NCBI GenBank assembly: GCA_963920525.1
Contig: OY986437.1
Coordinates: 31,327,063 to 31,391,062 of the forward strand
DNA length: 64,000 nucleotides
Direction: 5' to 3'
DNA from: Dichetophora obliterata
Lineage: Eukaryota > Arthropoda > Insecta > Diptera > Sciomyzidae
The notes below the pieces were generated by a model that was not told the origin of the DNA, did not search any database, and worked only from the letters and a program-made list of their open reading frames with translations. How positions within the stretch are numbered: the stretch's first letter is position 1; each line of letters begins with the position of its first letter. The position numbers and the translations under genes were made by a program. Positions 12,599-24,045 of the stretch are shown here, one piece after another.

Positions 12599-13914
12599 CA
12601 GGGTTGTCGATATTCGAAGCGCCCATCTGGCAACACTGTAACTTTCCGCAGTGATGCCAAATCGACTAATGACATACCGCGTTTGAAGCGTCATTCCAAG
12701 CAAATTTTTACAATGGAACAGTACACGCCACGCGAACGCTGTAAAATTGTTGAAATTTACATTCAACAAAACAAGTCAATAGTGAAAACTCAACGTGCTT
12801 TCAAAAAAATAAATGAAGTGAAAAGTGCGCCTTCAAAGAAAACAATTTATCGTTTGTATGAAAGATTTACAACTGGTAATACTCTTGGTAACCCAAAGAG
12901 GCCAAATAAAAAGCGACCAAGGCGATCGGATGAGAATATTGCAGCCGTACGAGCCAGTATTGAGCAGTCACCAACAACATCCCAAAATCGCCGTTCTCAG
13001 CAGCTCGGCATTCCCCGATCCACTTTACAACGCATTTTACGTGTAGATTTGAATTTGTTTCCGTACAAAATTCAATTGGTAAACAAATTGTTGCCTACCG
13101 ATAAGCCACGTCGATTGGAATGGGCCCAAAGAGTCATCGAAATGGCTGAAGAAGACGAGCAATTTTGGCATAAAATTATCATGAGCGATGAAGCTCATTT
13201 TCAGTTGAACGGAACGGTAAACAAACAAAATTGCCGTATTTATGCCACTGAAAATCCACAAGAGATTCAAGAGGTACCTCTTTACGATGCAAAAGTCACT
13301 GTTTGGTGCGGCGTTTGTGCTAAAATGCTCATTGGGCCGTTCTTTTTCGAAGATGATAATGGCCACAGAGTTACTGTCAATCAGGAGCGTTATCGCGATA
13401 TGATAAACAATTTTTTCATGCCAATCGTTCGTCGAAAGCGTATCAGGCACTACTGGTTTCAACAAGACGGCGCGCCACCACACACAAGCCGCACTACAAT
13501 CGATTTTTTGAAGCAATTGTTCCCTGGCCGTTTGATGTCAAAAAATGGTGATTTCGATTGGCCGCCAAGATCACCAGATTTAACGCCTCCAGACTTCTTT
13601 TTGTGGGGTTATTTGAAATCAAAGGTTAACGTCAACAAGCCAAAGACCCTAGAAGAGCTGAAAACCAACATCCGTCAAGAAATAACCGCCATTCCCATCG
13701 AAATGTTGAAGAAAACCATGGAAAATGCTGCAAAACGGGCACAATATGTCGTAGAGGCCAATGGCGACCATTAACGAGATATCATATTCAAGAAATAATG
13801 TAAGCAAATCTACTTGAACCCAATTAAATGATATTCATGACGAACAGACAAAAAATTGTGGTTTCTTTGATTTATTTAAAAATAAAATGGGCGCTTCGAA
13901 TATTGGCAACCCTG
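12599..13914 (+). mobile_element. Complete DD41D mariner-type transposon
   Basis: A 1316-bp element bounded by 28-bp terminal inverted repeats: left CAGGGTTGTCGATATTCGAA, right TTCGAATATTGGCAACCCTG, differing at two positions. TA dinucleotides at 12597-12598 and 13915-13916 are the TA target duplication of the Tc1/mariner superfamily. It carries one uninterrupted transposase gene on the plus strand. Intact ends, intact ORF and clear duplication indicate a young copy that could still be functional. Confidence 0.95.
12713..13774 (+). CDS. Mariner-type (DD41D) transposase
   Basis: A 353-residue DDE transposase that would cut and paste its own element at TA sites in the nucleus. I start it at the ATG at 12713, within the element; the open frame extends 10 codons upstream without an ATG. 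Residues 1-120 form the paired helix-turn-helix DNA-binding region. The catalytic triad is D159 (in IMSDEAHF), D252 (in WFQQDGAPPHT) and D294 (in LTPPDFFLWGY), with 41 residues between the last two. Length and motifs match full-size insect DD41D transposases (the rosa-type lineage described from fruit flies, from memory). It is the only gene of the element, with a short 5' leader after the left terminal repeat. No stop or frameshift is visible. A paralogue, decayed, lies on the minus strand at 22987-27894. Confidence 0.95.
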   Translation: MEQYTPRERCKIVEIYIQQNKSIVKTQRAFKKINEVKSAPSKKTIYRLYERFTTGNTLGNPKRPNKKRPRRSDENIAAVRASIEQSPTTSQNRRSQQLGIPRSTLQRILRVDLNLFPYKIQLVNKLLPTDKPRRLEWAQRVIEMAEEDEQFWHKIIMSDEAHFQLNGTVNKQNCRIYATENPQEIQEVPLYDAKVTVWCGVCAKMLIGPFFFEDDNGHRVTVNQERYRDMINNFFMPIVRRKRIRHYWFQQDGAPPHTSRTTIDFLKQLFPGRLMSKNGDFDWPPRSPDLTPPDFFLWGYLKSKVNVNKPKTLEELKTNIRQEITAIPIEMLKKTMENAAKRAQYVVEANGDH

Positions 13915-14024
13915 TATACCGCTCCTTTTGCTTTGCCGTAGTCGGGTAAAAAACCTCTGTAATGTATGAAATTTAATAATCCAGCTAAAAAAACCGATCG
14001 CAAATCACGATCTGAACAAAGTAA

Positions 14025-14683
14025 AGCCTGAAGTACAATAGAGCGAGAGTGCGTTGCGAGACAACGTAAAAATCTCGCACGAGCTCTCAGAGAATTTTCA
14101 TAAGCAGAGTTTTTATGTAGTAATTTACAATGCTTTGTGATGCGCTTATGCGGTGCGAGGCATTTTCGAAAATTTCAAAAATGACGCATGCGATAACTAG
14201 TTGTCATAAAAATTCTTTTGAAAAATAATAAACAATTTGATTATTTAACAATTTTCTTCAAACACTCAGATTAAAATAATAAAATATATTAAAATAGTCC
14301 TAAACTGATACATTTATATCAATATAACCAAATAAAACATTTCCGAGAAGGTGTTGCTAAAAAGGAAGAACCAAACGCAATAATCCCGGTCTTGATAGAT
14401 GGGTCGGACTCACTTTTTTCTTGCTCGCTAGTTTCGACGCTTTCTTAGTTCATTCCGAGCTAAATATCCGGCCAAGCCAGCAACTTAAACTTCGCGAATA
14501 TTATTTTTCTTTACATTTTAGGCAATACTCAGCAAAATATTATTTATATCCGACGCAACTCTGGTGCCTTCAAAACTGGCGATTCTCATTGTACATTATA
14601 TGCGAGGGCAATGCGAGCGAGATTTCGTTATACAATCGCATCGCATTCTCGCATCGCACTCTCGCTCTATTGTACTTCAGGCT
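14025..14683. mobile_element. 659-bp MITE with about 40-bp terminal inverted repeats
   Basis: The left end starts AGCCTGAAGTACAATAGAGC and continues GAGAGTGCG; the right end is the exact reverse complement for about 29 bp, then diverges slowly. Near both ends GCGAGA/GCGATGCGA motifs recur, probable transposase-binding sites. No transposase ORF is inside; the ORF at 14421-14714 runs out through the right end and is spurious. The target duplication was not resolved. Confidence 0.8.
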
Positions 14684-15721
14684 TCACATCAATATTTTTT
14701 GCTTAAAACTTTAACTTTTTAAATAGTGAATTATTGTGATTTGATATTTGATTAACTATTATTTTAAAACTTATTGCAAGAATTTGCTCTCTGAAATCGA
14801 TATTTTTTGTCCGTTATATAATTTGATAATATTAATTAATAATATTATAATTTGATAATAATAATTTAAACACAAAACATAAGGACCATTTTAATTCTGA
14901 TTGTATATAAAAAAAATTAAAGCTATCAAAGAATAATTTTAAATGCATCAATTTTTTAGAAAAATGTCCCATGTTTTTATTTTGATTATCATATCGGCAC
15001 CAAATAAATTGTTGATAACAAACTTCCCTCCTCACCCTTTCCCCTCCACCATTAAAATACATGATGTGTGAGTTTACAAAGTAAGGCCTAATTATTTCTT
15101 GATATCTTGACTAACTAACCTAAGTAACTCAAGAAAAAGAGGCGTATTTGCAGAAATGTATTTTTTGGCGTATTTTTTGGCTCAATGAAAAGGTCAATCA
15201 AAAATCTGTAAAGTACGTTATAAATAACTTACATTAATAAGTATTGATGCACAAAATGTAATTTAAAAAAAATTTCATTTCAATAAGGAGGCTGTGCTGC
15301 ATTTGTTGGTCCATAAAGGACAACAGCTATCGACACACGTAGGATTTTTTGATATACTGATTTTTCTCAAAATGGTACGTGATCGAACAAAACAGTTACA
15401 ATTTTCACAAAAAAAGTCACAAAATTGTTGATAAAACAAAAAGTAAGCAATATATGTATATTAGGGCGCATCAATTTGTATGGTCTAAAATCGATTTCGA
15501 TCCTCCGGTTTTTCAAAAGATGTTTGGAATGGGTGTTTTGCTGTAATATGTTAAAAAAATTGGCAGAACCACAGTGGCGTAAAAAGTGGGCCTGCAGAGC
15601 CCGCATTGCGGGCGGGCGCAACTAAGCCAAGGGCGCCCTAAAGTCCCTTGATGAAAATGGTAAATGAAGTGGAAAACGACGCACAGTGTAAAATAAGCGA
15701 CCAAAAGTCTAATATGTCGAT
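14684..15721. other. Non-coding spacer
   Basis: AT-rich; short ORFs on opposite strands overlap at 15367-15743 and resemble nothing I know. Confidence 0.5.
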
Positions 15722-16153
15722 TAGGGTGGGGCGATTTGAACATCTTAATGGGCGCTTCGCGTTTCTGATTCTTGAGATTGTACTGAGCAAAAAAGTCAAC
15801 TAGACCATACGTCTACGGTGAAAAATCGAGCTTCCAGATTTTGACTTGCAGTTTTTTCTCAGAGTTTTGTCACTTTTTTTGGATATTTTGGCCTATAACA
15901 GCCAAACCATTAAGATTTTTGTCTTAGTGTTGGATCGAAAATCTCAATGGACCCAAAAAAAAAAAAAATCCAAAAAATATCCAAAAGAAACGTGACAAAA
16001 GTCTAAGAAAAAACTGCAAGTCAAAATCTGGAAGCTCGATTTTCACCGTAGACGTATGGTCTAGTGGACTTTTTGCTCAGTACAATCCCAAGAATTAGAA
16101 ACGCGAAGCGCCCATTAATACTTTTTTCCTTCCATACCAATCGCCCCACTCTA
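15722..16153. mobile_element. Foldback element with hAT-like ends
   Basis: Two arms of about 180 bp (15722-15900 and 15970-16153) are near-perfect inverted copies around a loop of about 70 bp. The ends read TAGGGTGGGGCGATT and AATCGCCCCACTCTA, one mismatch. An exact 8-bp duplication ATGTCGAT lies at 15714-15721 and 16154-16161. Terminal TAGGG plus an 8-bp duplication fits the hAT superfamily. The element is non-coding; a transcript would fold into one long hairpin. Confidence 0.85.
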
Positions 16154-17973
16154 ATGTCGATGCTTGAATTTTTCCAAAATTTGTATGACTTCCAATAAAA
16201 AATATCTAGGGTGAAAAAAACAAAATGAATTTTTTTAATAGTAGTAACCGTTTCGCAATGACAAGCCGTCAAAGTTGCATTTTTTAAAAACAAATTTTTC
16301 TTGTTATTCACATTTTATTTAATTTGGTGTTTTATATATCAAAATAAAGCTTAAAATTTCTTATATCCGGTAACATTACTGTTTTTTTTTTACATTTTAG
16401 CATATGGTTTTAAGCTTATCGTAAATGTAAACCCTAAAAGCAGGATAAAAATTTTTAAATATTCAATTTTTAAAAATGTTTTAAAAATAATTTTGAGAAA
16501 GATTGACTATAAATTTTTAAGGAAATATCATTAGAACTGCGTTACATATGATGTTTAGTTTACATATGATTACCTGTTTAGTTAAAATGTGTGTTATATT
16601 TGATGTATGGCAGCTGAATATTTTTCAAAATTTCGACTTATTTACAAACACAAAACAATTCAATTTTTAAAATTTCCTTACTGTAATCAAAAAAGCTTAC
16701 AAATATAAACAAAAACGTAGTTAACTTGTGTTGGTACTATTTTCCAAAGCTGAGTTACTTACTTACTTACTTACTTACTTAGTTGGCGCTACAACCGTAT
16801 GTCGGTCTTGACCTAATCTAAAAATTTAGTTACTAAGAGTTACTAAAATATAATTAATGGCCGTGACATTCGCCTATGAAATTTTTCATTTATTTATAAT
16901 CACAAAAGAAATGAATGTAGCAAATTTCGTTGCTTTGATGAAGTTTCAGGCAAAAATGGGTTTCGTTTATATGGGAGGTGGGTGTGGCGGATTTGTATAA
17001 TTTTTTTAACATTTTTTGATTTTGTCATGAAAGATATTCGTAACCCATTTTCATAGCTCTACGATAAATCCTTCTATTTTTGGCCAAGAACGGGGACGTT
17101 ACACTGTGCGACGTTTGTTTCCAAACAAATTAGGATATACTAAAACATTTATTTCCTTCGTAAAATAATATTGCTTAAAATTAACAACAATAAATAAAAA
17201 ATCATTTAATATATGAGCTGAAATAAAATTTAAGTCCAGTATAGACAATTTCTCTGGGTGCACTAATCGACGTAAAAAAGCAGACTATTTTGAGCAAAAG
17301 TCGTCTTTGTTTGGCAAAAGTCGATTATGGTCGAAGTCGATTTACCCTTTTGCTTTCATATTTAAGTTGGTCGTATTTTGTGACGTTATCAAATTCTTTA
17401 AACTAATCATTTCAAGAAAATAAGAGATCACATTTATTCAAACTATCAGTTTGTTCAACTTTTTTAAATAATTAATAAATGTTTTCTTTTTACCTTCATT
17501 GTGGTAAAATATTTATATATATATTATATAAAATTTATTATATTTGATATTATAAAAAGTATTTTTTACCATGCTGCTTTTTTTAACAAATTTTATTGAA
17601 ATAAAATATAAATTTAGTTATAAATAAGATATTTTTAAAATATAACTGTTGTAATAAAAGATGACTGTTGATTTAAAATAGACTCTTCTTGTTCTCTTTT
17701 TTTTTGTCAAGAGTTCTCTTGTTTTCTCCTAAGCTTTTAGTAACCTACTAATAACAATGTTTTTCTCTAAAAGTAAATAGCAGGGCGCTTTTAGAAACCT
17801 GCGAGCGAGCGCACAAAACATAGTTACTCTACTGCAGAACCAGCCACAAAACCTTTACTAGGGTAAAAATTTTGGATTTTTCGGAAATGAATCTTCATCG
17901 AATTTCCTTGTTTAACAAAAATTTAAAAATTTTTTTAAATTTTATCAAAATTATAAGTTACACAAAATCTGTA
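16154..17973. other. Non-coding spacer with a (TTAC)n microsatellite
   Basis: A TTAC run at 16755-16780 is followed by TTGGCGCTACAACCG, which looks like the end of an unidentified retroelement. A block at 16930-17060 (ATGGGAGGTGGGTGTGGCGG) resembles the units at 2725-3420. No gene. Confidence 0.5.
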
Positions 17974-18159
17974 CACTGTTAAAAATCTTAGACTAAATTT
18001 TAATCTTTTTTGGATTACATATAGGACAAAACCAAAAAAGATTACTTTTAATCCAAGGAAAAGTCTAAAATTATCTAATCCAAAACAGATTAGTTTTTAG
18101 TCCGCAAAAAATTTAAAAAAAGCAATATAAATATCAATCTAAAATAAAAACTTTTCCTC

Positions 18160-18440
18160 AAAGTTCATGATTTGAACACACGTTCTCTGAAGTGCTGGTC
18201 CAACACCTTACGCACTCGTCTATCTCAGTTGTTAAAAAGGTTTCACTTATGTTGCATCATTACGAGAGCAAGTAAGCTTGCAGTAAGTAAGCCACCAAGC
18301 AAAAAAGATGGTTCGAGACCCAGCTAAATTAAACAAAAATAAAAAAATTTCTGTCCAGTTCGTGATTTGAACACACGTCCTCTGATATGCTGTCCAACAC
18401 CTTATCCACTCGTCTAACTCAGTTGATAATAAGGTCTAAC
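18160..18440 (-). repeat. Two tRNA-like units in the CAC composite
   Basis: On the minus strand near 18235-18165 and 18435-18355 the sequence reads as a tRNA head: TAGACGAGTGGATAAGGTGT (A-box region), then GTGTTCAAATCAC (B-box region). Between them a plus-strand GGTTCGAGACCCAGC block is a second B-box-like motif. Mismatches and missing stems argue against functional tRNAs. Confidence 0.5.
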
Positions 18441-18510
18441 TAGTCGATAGTTAGTTGATAGTTAGTCTAACTAGTCTAACTCATTTGATAAGCTTATTTT
18501 GTATCATTAA

Positions 18511-20793
18511 GGGCCATTTTGTTCACAAAGGGCATAAATATGATTTAATTCGGGGATAATTATCTCTAGGTTAATTTTATACCAAGCGTATAAATCGGGA
18601 TTTATAAAAGTGGTTTTGTTCACATATTATCCCGGCTTTATGCTTAGAGCATAAATTCTCTCTCAGTTGATATCGATTTCCATTGGAATGTTAGAGTGTT
18701 GCTCATTAATTAAAAAATGTGTGGGGATTTTTGGTTTATTTTTGCGAATTTGGAGGCTGGAGTGAACGCTAGGTAAAAATGGATCGCTGATTTTGCATCT
18801 GATGACAGAATTTGAAAATTTTAACATTTTTCTACACATAGGGTTGCCAACTAAACATTTTTTTAAGAATTTTAAACATGAACAAACAGTATTATGGTTA
18901 TTCTTTCGAATCTGGTGTCAGAATTTTAAAATTCAAGATGGCGGATAGAGTTGCCACCTAATTTCTTGTTTATTTATGCGAATTCGACGCTGGGAGAAAC
19001 ACTAGGTAAAATTAGGTCGCTGATTCCGAATCCGTTGTCACAATTTCAAAACTCGAAAATTTTTCTACACATAGGGCTGCCACCTAAAAATGTTTTATTT
19101 TAAGAATTTTAAAAATGAAGAAACAGTATTGGGGACTTACTGATTTCAAATCTGGTGTCAGAATTTTAAAATTCAGGATGGTGGATAGGGTTGCCACCGT
19201 AATTTTTTTCAATTTTTACAAATTCGGGCCTGGCGCGAACTAAAAAGTAAAAATGGGTCGCTGAATCTGAATCCGTTGTCAGAATTTCAAAATTATCAAA
19301 TTTTGAAATAATAGGGCTGCCACCTATTATATTAATATTAATATGCACTTTTAAGAGTTTTAAACATAATTTATGAGTGTTCTAGGGGGTCGCTGATTTC
19401 GAATCTGGTGTCAAAATTTTAAAATTCAGGATGGTGGATAGGGTTGCCACCGTAATTTTTTTCAATTTTTACAAATTCGGGCGCGAACTAAAACGTAAAA
19501 ATGGGTCGCTGAATCTGAATCCGTTTTTAGAATTTCAAAATTATCAAATTTTGAAATAATAGGGCTGCCACCTATTATATTAATATTAATATGCACTTTT
19601 AAGAGTTTTAAACATAATTTATGAGTGTTCTAGGAGGTCGCTGATTTCGAATCTGAAGTCAAAATTTTTAAATTCAAGATGGTGGATAGGGTTGCCACCT
19701 TAATTTTTTTTTTATTTTAACGAATTAAGCTAGGCAAGCTGGTTTTGTGAGCATTTTTGTTGCTAGTGTTTTACCTTAGAAAAGAGTTTTTCTCTTGAGA
19801 GAGAGTGCTGGTAATGTTATCGTTGAAATACAAAACAGTTTGGCTCCAAAAATACTAGATGCTATTCCATTCCTAAATCCTATTTTTAAAAATGAAAAAT
19901 ACTAAAAATAAAATACTATACTTATAAATACTTGTTTATTTGTTCTTTTTGTTAGTTGTGACTTTGATTTGAAAAATATTTTTAGGGTTCCCCCTATGTT
20001 AGAATTGTTAAATGATGTTAAAAACTTTTAAAAATACATATTATTAGGTGGCAGCCTTATTATTTCAAATTTCATAATTTTGAAATTCTGACAACGGATT
20101 CGGATTCAGCGAACCATTTTTACCGTTTAGTTCGCGCCAGCCCTGAATTCGTAAAAATAAAAAATAAGCTGGCAACCTTATCACACATCTTGAATTTTAA
20201 AATTCTGACACCAGATTCGAAATCAGTAACCCCCAATACCTATTTCCTCATGTATAAAATTCTTAAAATAAAACATGTTAGGTGGCAACCCATTTTAAAA
20301 AATTTTTTTAATCGAAAACGATAGACGAAGTCATTCTCGTCCCACTTGTCCAATCCAATGCGTTCCTGCATTTTATATTTCCTGCGTTCGCCCCGCAAAG
20401 TCACTTCCACTTCGTCATCATCGTCGCTTCAGTTCTCCCAAAAGTGCTCCAAAAGATCCATTTTGTTATACTTTTTTTCTTTTATTTTTGAAAAACTTTT
20501 TTGTCAAATCTCTTTTTACAGAGTTTAATTAAAAATTAAAAGAGCTGTGTCTGTTTACATATTTTGACACCAAGTAAATAAAATATTTAAAATGAGAGTG
20601 ATGAGAGCGAATTAAAATTCTTAACTCACCAATTTTCATGAGTTAAGTATTTTTGGGGTTAAACTATCTCGCCACCATTTTTATCTCCAGCTTGAAGAGT
20701 TAAATGCTTAACTCACTGTGAACAAATGAAAAACTGGAAAAATCATGGAATTAACTCGGGGATAAAATTATCTCTCTGTGAACAAAATGGCCC
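18511..20793. mobile_element. PIF/Harbinger-like element, copy 1
   Basis: The ends are GGGCCATTTTGTTCACA and its exact reverse complement, flanked by TAA at 18508-18510 and 20794-20796. The unoccupied version of the same site (ATCATTAAGAATGCAAG) survives at about 20967-20990 in the sister repeat unit, which confirms a 3-bp TAA duplication. The interior is non-coding and built from repeats with AAGATGGTGGATAGGGTTGC and GGGTCGCTGAATC motifs, forward at 18840-19720 and inverted at 20040-20320. A 3-bp TWA duplication and GGGCC ends are PIF/Harbinger traits. Confidence 0.8.
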
Positions 20794-21123
20794 TAAGAAT
20801 GCAAGTAAGTTCCTTACAGGAACGTGGGTTTGAGACCCAGCTAAATTAAACTAAAGTAAGGATTAAAAAGAGTACTTTTTGGATTAAAAATGCGTTTAAA
20901 CCAAAGTTTGGATTAAAAAGTAATTTAAAATTTTTAACCGTGTGATAATAAGGTTTCGCTTATTTTGTATCATTAAGAATGCAAGTACGTTCTTTTTGGG
21001 AACGTGGGTTTGAGACCCAGCTAGATTAAACTAACGTTGGGATTAAGAAATAGTACTTTTTTGATTAAAAATTCGTTAAAACCAAAGTTTGGATCAAAAA
21101 GTAGTCCAAAATTTTTAGCCGTG

Positions 21124-22114
21124 TATATATAAAAGTCGATGCCTGTATGTGTGATTCCCATGTACTCCAAAACTTCTAGATAGATTTTAATAAAATTATT
21201 AGGCAATCTTCAGATTAGCCCAGCGGGTGATCCTGTGAAATTTGGAAGATTTTTCTTTATCATCCCCAAAAAAACTCCTCAGCCGATTATATCATTAGCA
21301 CGAGTTTTATTTGATCTCTTTTAATTATTTTAGTATTATTTGTTGTTGATGGAAAAATTTCATAAGATGAGTGAAACAATAACATAAATGTTTAAAAAAA
21401 AAAAAATAGAATATTAAAAAAAATCATTTGTTGATAAACATTGAAATTTTCGGTCCTAGCAGACCATTCCGTGAAAATGCCCATATGTAAAAAAATCTAA
21501 CGTGTAAAATAGATAAAGGTATTTTGAATATCCTGTCAAAATTTCAAATGTGTACGGCAAAAAAAAGCGGTTTCGATAAAAACGCGTTTAAAGTCTTAAG
21601 TACCAAAAGTTCGTACAATATTTTCATATACTTCTTCTAATCGCAGATTGAAAAATTGGGGCTTTTAAGCACTTCTGCCGGATTATTTCTCTTGGTATAT
21701 TATTTTTAAGACCCTAAAGCATCTTTTAAGCGAAAAAATTTCAGATTTTTTCAAAATTTTACTTAGGTTTCCCCCCTTAACCTACAAACTGTCACACATA
21801 TAACTAATTAAGCATTTTAGACGTTTTATTAGTGGAAGAGGGAAGAAAAGTTTTTAAATTTTACTGATTAATTGTCGAAAGTGATAAGTTTGTGTGTTTC
21901 ACAACTAAGCATAAATGCTTAAAGTCGGCAAGGAAGATAAACTAAAAATTCTGTTTGGAAGCTCAAAAGCACGTAACTCTGATGACCTTATGCATTTTTT
22001 CGGATTATATCAAAACTTTGATTTATTTTTTCTCGATTCGAGCGCAGGTTTGAATTCAGCGCCTTCAAACAAACTCAAATAGTTTAGTTTGCTGCTTTTC
22101 AAATCATTCGGAAA
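21124..22114. other. Non-coding spacer
   Basis: AT-rich; no gene or terminal repeat recognised. Confidence 0.5.
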
Positions 22115-22173
22115 TAAAGGGTGCTTTTTAAAGAGTGATACAAGTTTAAATCATAATAAAACATAGTAACATA

Positions 22174-22935
22174 CACCAATACCCCGGTTTGCGTCGCTAA
22201 TTGGGACCGGAGAAATGCGACGCAAATCGAAACGACGCAAACTGAATCACGTTTGCCCATACATTTGCACAGATTTGTATTTGATCGGTTCCATGACGTA
22301 TTTTTAAGCTGGAAAGTTTATTTTTCATTAAAAAAAAATATTTTTTTTTAATTATTGTAAAAATTCATGAGAAAAACATTACAATAGCATTAAGATACAA
22401 ATTAAATATAAAGAATTCATCATATAAAATTAAAAATTGAGATACAAATTAAAGAAAAGGAATTCGTCATATAAAATTAAAAGTCGTAACCGGTGTCCTG
22501 ATTTGTTATTCTGAGCTTGAATCTAATAAATCTTCCACAGATTGATTTGGCAATCTTGCTGATTTTTTTACGAATGCATCTAAAGTTTGTTGGATTGTTA
22601 GAGCTTTTTTTTTCAAATAAATTTCTTTATAGCAATTGATAGCTTCGGTTACATATCTAGACACCTTTAAACTGCGATCTTCGTCCGGATCATTATTTTC
22701 CAAAATTTCCATTCCTTGCGATATCAACTGCATTGCTTCAGAGATTTTAGCAGTGGTAAGCTTTTTATTTTCTGGTTCAACTTCAAGTGTTAGTGTTTCA
22801 TTGTCCACCGTATTGTTCATATCAGTTCACGCAAATCGAAACAAAAACGACGCAACTTCGAAGCCACAGAAAATTTTAGAAAGACGCAACTTCGAAACGA
22901 CGCAAATCGAAGCGACGCAAACCGGGGTATTGGTG
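22174..22935. mobile_element. 762-bp pogo/Tigger-like non-autonomous element
   Basis: Perfect inverted ends CACCAATACCCCGGTTTGCG and CGCAAACCGGGGTATTGGTG with TA on both sides (22172-22173, 22936-22937). Subterminal motifs CGACGCAAATCGAA recur at least twice at left and four times at right, in direct orientation, as expected for transposase-binding sites. It carries a short ORF with a Tigger-like C-terminus. It sits between the left end and the stop codon of the dead mariner. Confidence 0.75.
22506..22820 (-). pseudogene. C-terminal remnant of a pogo/Tigger-like transposase
   Basis: A 104-codon ORF from an ATG at 22820 to a TGA-side end at 22506. It is acidic and helical (EAMQLISQGMEILEN around residues 28-42) and near its end has TIQQTLDAFVKKSA (residues 77-90). 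This resembles the QTTLDSFFKK tail typical of pogo/Tigger and jerky-type transposases, which follows the DDE domain. The DNA-binding and DDE domains are absent, so it cannot be a transposase. It lies wholly within the 22174-22935 element, on the strand facing the left end. Either it is a leftover of internal deletion or, less likely, a small protein in its own right. Confidence 0.55.
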
Positions 22936-22986
22936 TATTTTTAATATCAAGAAAACGGGCTTAATTGGATAGAAAATTTTATGACA

Positions 22987-23124
22987 TTAATGTTTAAATA
23001 TGATTTCGGCCATGTGGCCGCCACGGCTGGCGCGTACAAGGCGCAATCTGGAACACCAATTTTCACAAACTTTTCGCAGCATTTGCGGCCGTATCTCGCC
23101 GATAGCTCTTCGAATGTTGATTTC
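22987..23124 (-). pseudogene. Mariner transposase, C-terminal piece
   Basis: The minus strand reads in frame EINIRRAIGEIRPQM, then CENWCSRLRLVRASRGGHMA, and ends EIIFKH plus TAA at 22989-22987. This matches the conserved tail of DD41D transposases. It is the direct continuation of the piece ending at 27133: joining ...AIEHL to EINI... restores the frame once the 4004-bp insertion and its 2-bp duplication are removed. Confidence 0.85.
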
Positions 23125-23130
23125 TACACT

Positions 23131-24045
23131 GAACCAAAAAGGTACATTATATTAATGAAAAGGTGCATTAATTTCAATGAATTATTCATTAATTTTGGTC
23201 CAATGAACTGTGGTCATTGATTTCAATGAATTTTCTTCAGACTTTAATGAATAGTTCATTAAACTTAGCGATTTTCAATGAATGGTTCCTTGAATATCAA
23301 TGTACACTTCATTGAATTCAATGAACACGTTCATTAAAAAATGCCAAAATTAATGATTTTTCATTGAATTTAATGAAAAGTTCATTGAATTCAATGTAAA
23401 GTTCATTGAATTCAATGTTAAATTCATTGAATTCAATGTATAGTTCATTGAATTCAATGTAAAGTTCATTGAATTCAATGTATAGTTCATTGAATTCAAT
23501 GTAAAGTTCATTGAATTCAATGTATAGTTCATTGAATTTAATGTATAGTTCAATGAACCTTACATTAAATTCAATATATAGTTCATTGAATTCAATGTAT
23601 TAAAGTTCATTGAATTCAATGTATAGTTCATTGAATTCAATGTATAGTTCATTGAATTTAATGTATAGTTCAATGAACCTTACATTAAATTCAATATATA
23701 GTTCATTGAATTCAATGTATTAAAGTTCATTGAATTCAATGTATAGTTCATTGAATTCAATGTATAGTTCATTGAATTCAATGTATAGTTCATTGAATTT
23801 AATGTATAGTTCAATGAACCTTACATTAAATTCAATATATAGTTCATTGGATTCAATGTTTATTTCATTGAATTTAATGTATTAAGTTCATTGAATTTAA
23901 TGTATTTAGTTTATTGGATTCAATGAACAGTTCATTAAATTTTATGTATTCAGTTCAATGAATTCCATGTATATTTCATTAAATTTAATGTATTTAGTTC
24001 ATTGGAATGAATGATCTGTACATTAAATTCAACGAATTATTTGCT
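23131..24045. repeat. Left array of 21-bp palindromic repeats
   Basis: The core unit TTCATTGAATTCAATGTA plus three bases repeats with exact 21-bp spacing at 23391-23545. A higher-order block of roughly 120-140 bp containing the inverted variant TTCAATGAACCTTACATTAA then repeats two to three times to about 23850. Units decay towards both edges. Because 21 is a multiple of 3, open frames encoding MNYTLNS heptads appear on the minus strand; I regard these as by-products. Confidence 0.9.

Larger units (their letters stand above)
17974..21123. mobile_element. 5'-CAC-ended composite element carrying tRNA-like units
   Basis: The left end CACTGTTAAAAATCTTAGAC and the right end (reverse complement CACGGCTAAAAATTTTGGAC) are inverted copies. 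TA flanks both sides (17972-17973, 21124-21125). Inside are repeated units of about 180-200 bp with tRNA-like blocks, at 18130-18510 and 20797-21123. The unit end ...TTTTTAACCGTG also occurs internally at about 20940, so the right part is a dimer. A 2283-bp Harbinger-like element splits it. There is no coding capacity. The 5'-CAC end and 2-bp duplication recall CACTA-like elements, but that is inference. Confidence 0.6.

Noticed and set aside
13037..13516. 159-codon minus-strand ORF inside the mariner
   Set aside because: Antisense shadow of the transposase coding region.
23350..23553. Heptad-repeat ORF (MNYTLNS)n and its counterpart at 26657-26867
   Set aside because: A 21-bp palindromic minisatellite automatically gives open 7-residue repeats on both strands.
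23391..23560. Regular 21-bp repeats resembling a CRISPR array
   Set aside because: There are no unique spacers, the repeats abut each other, and the context is a eukaryotic transposon.
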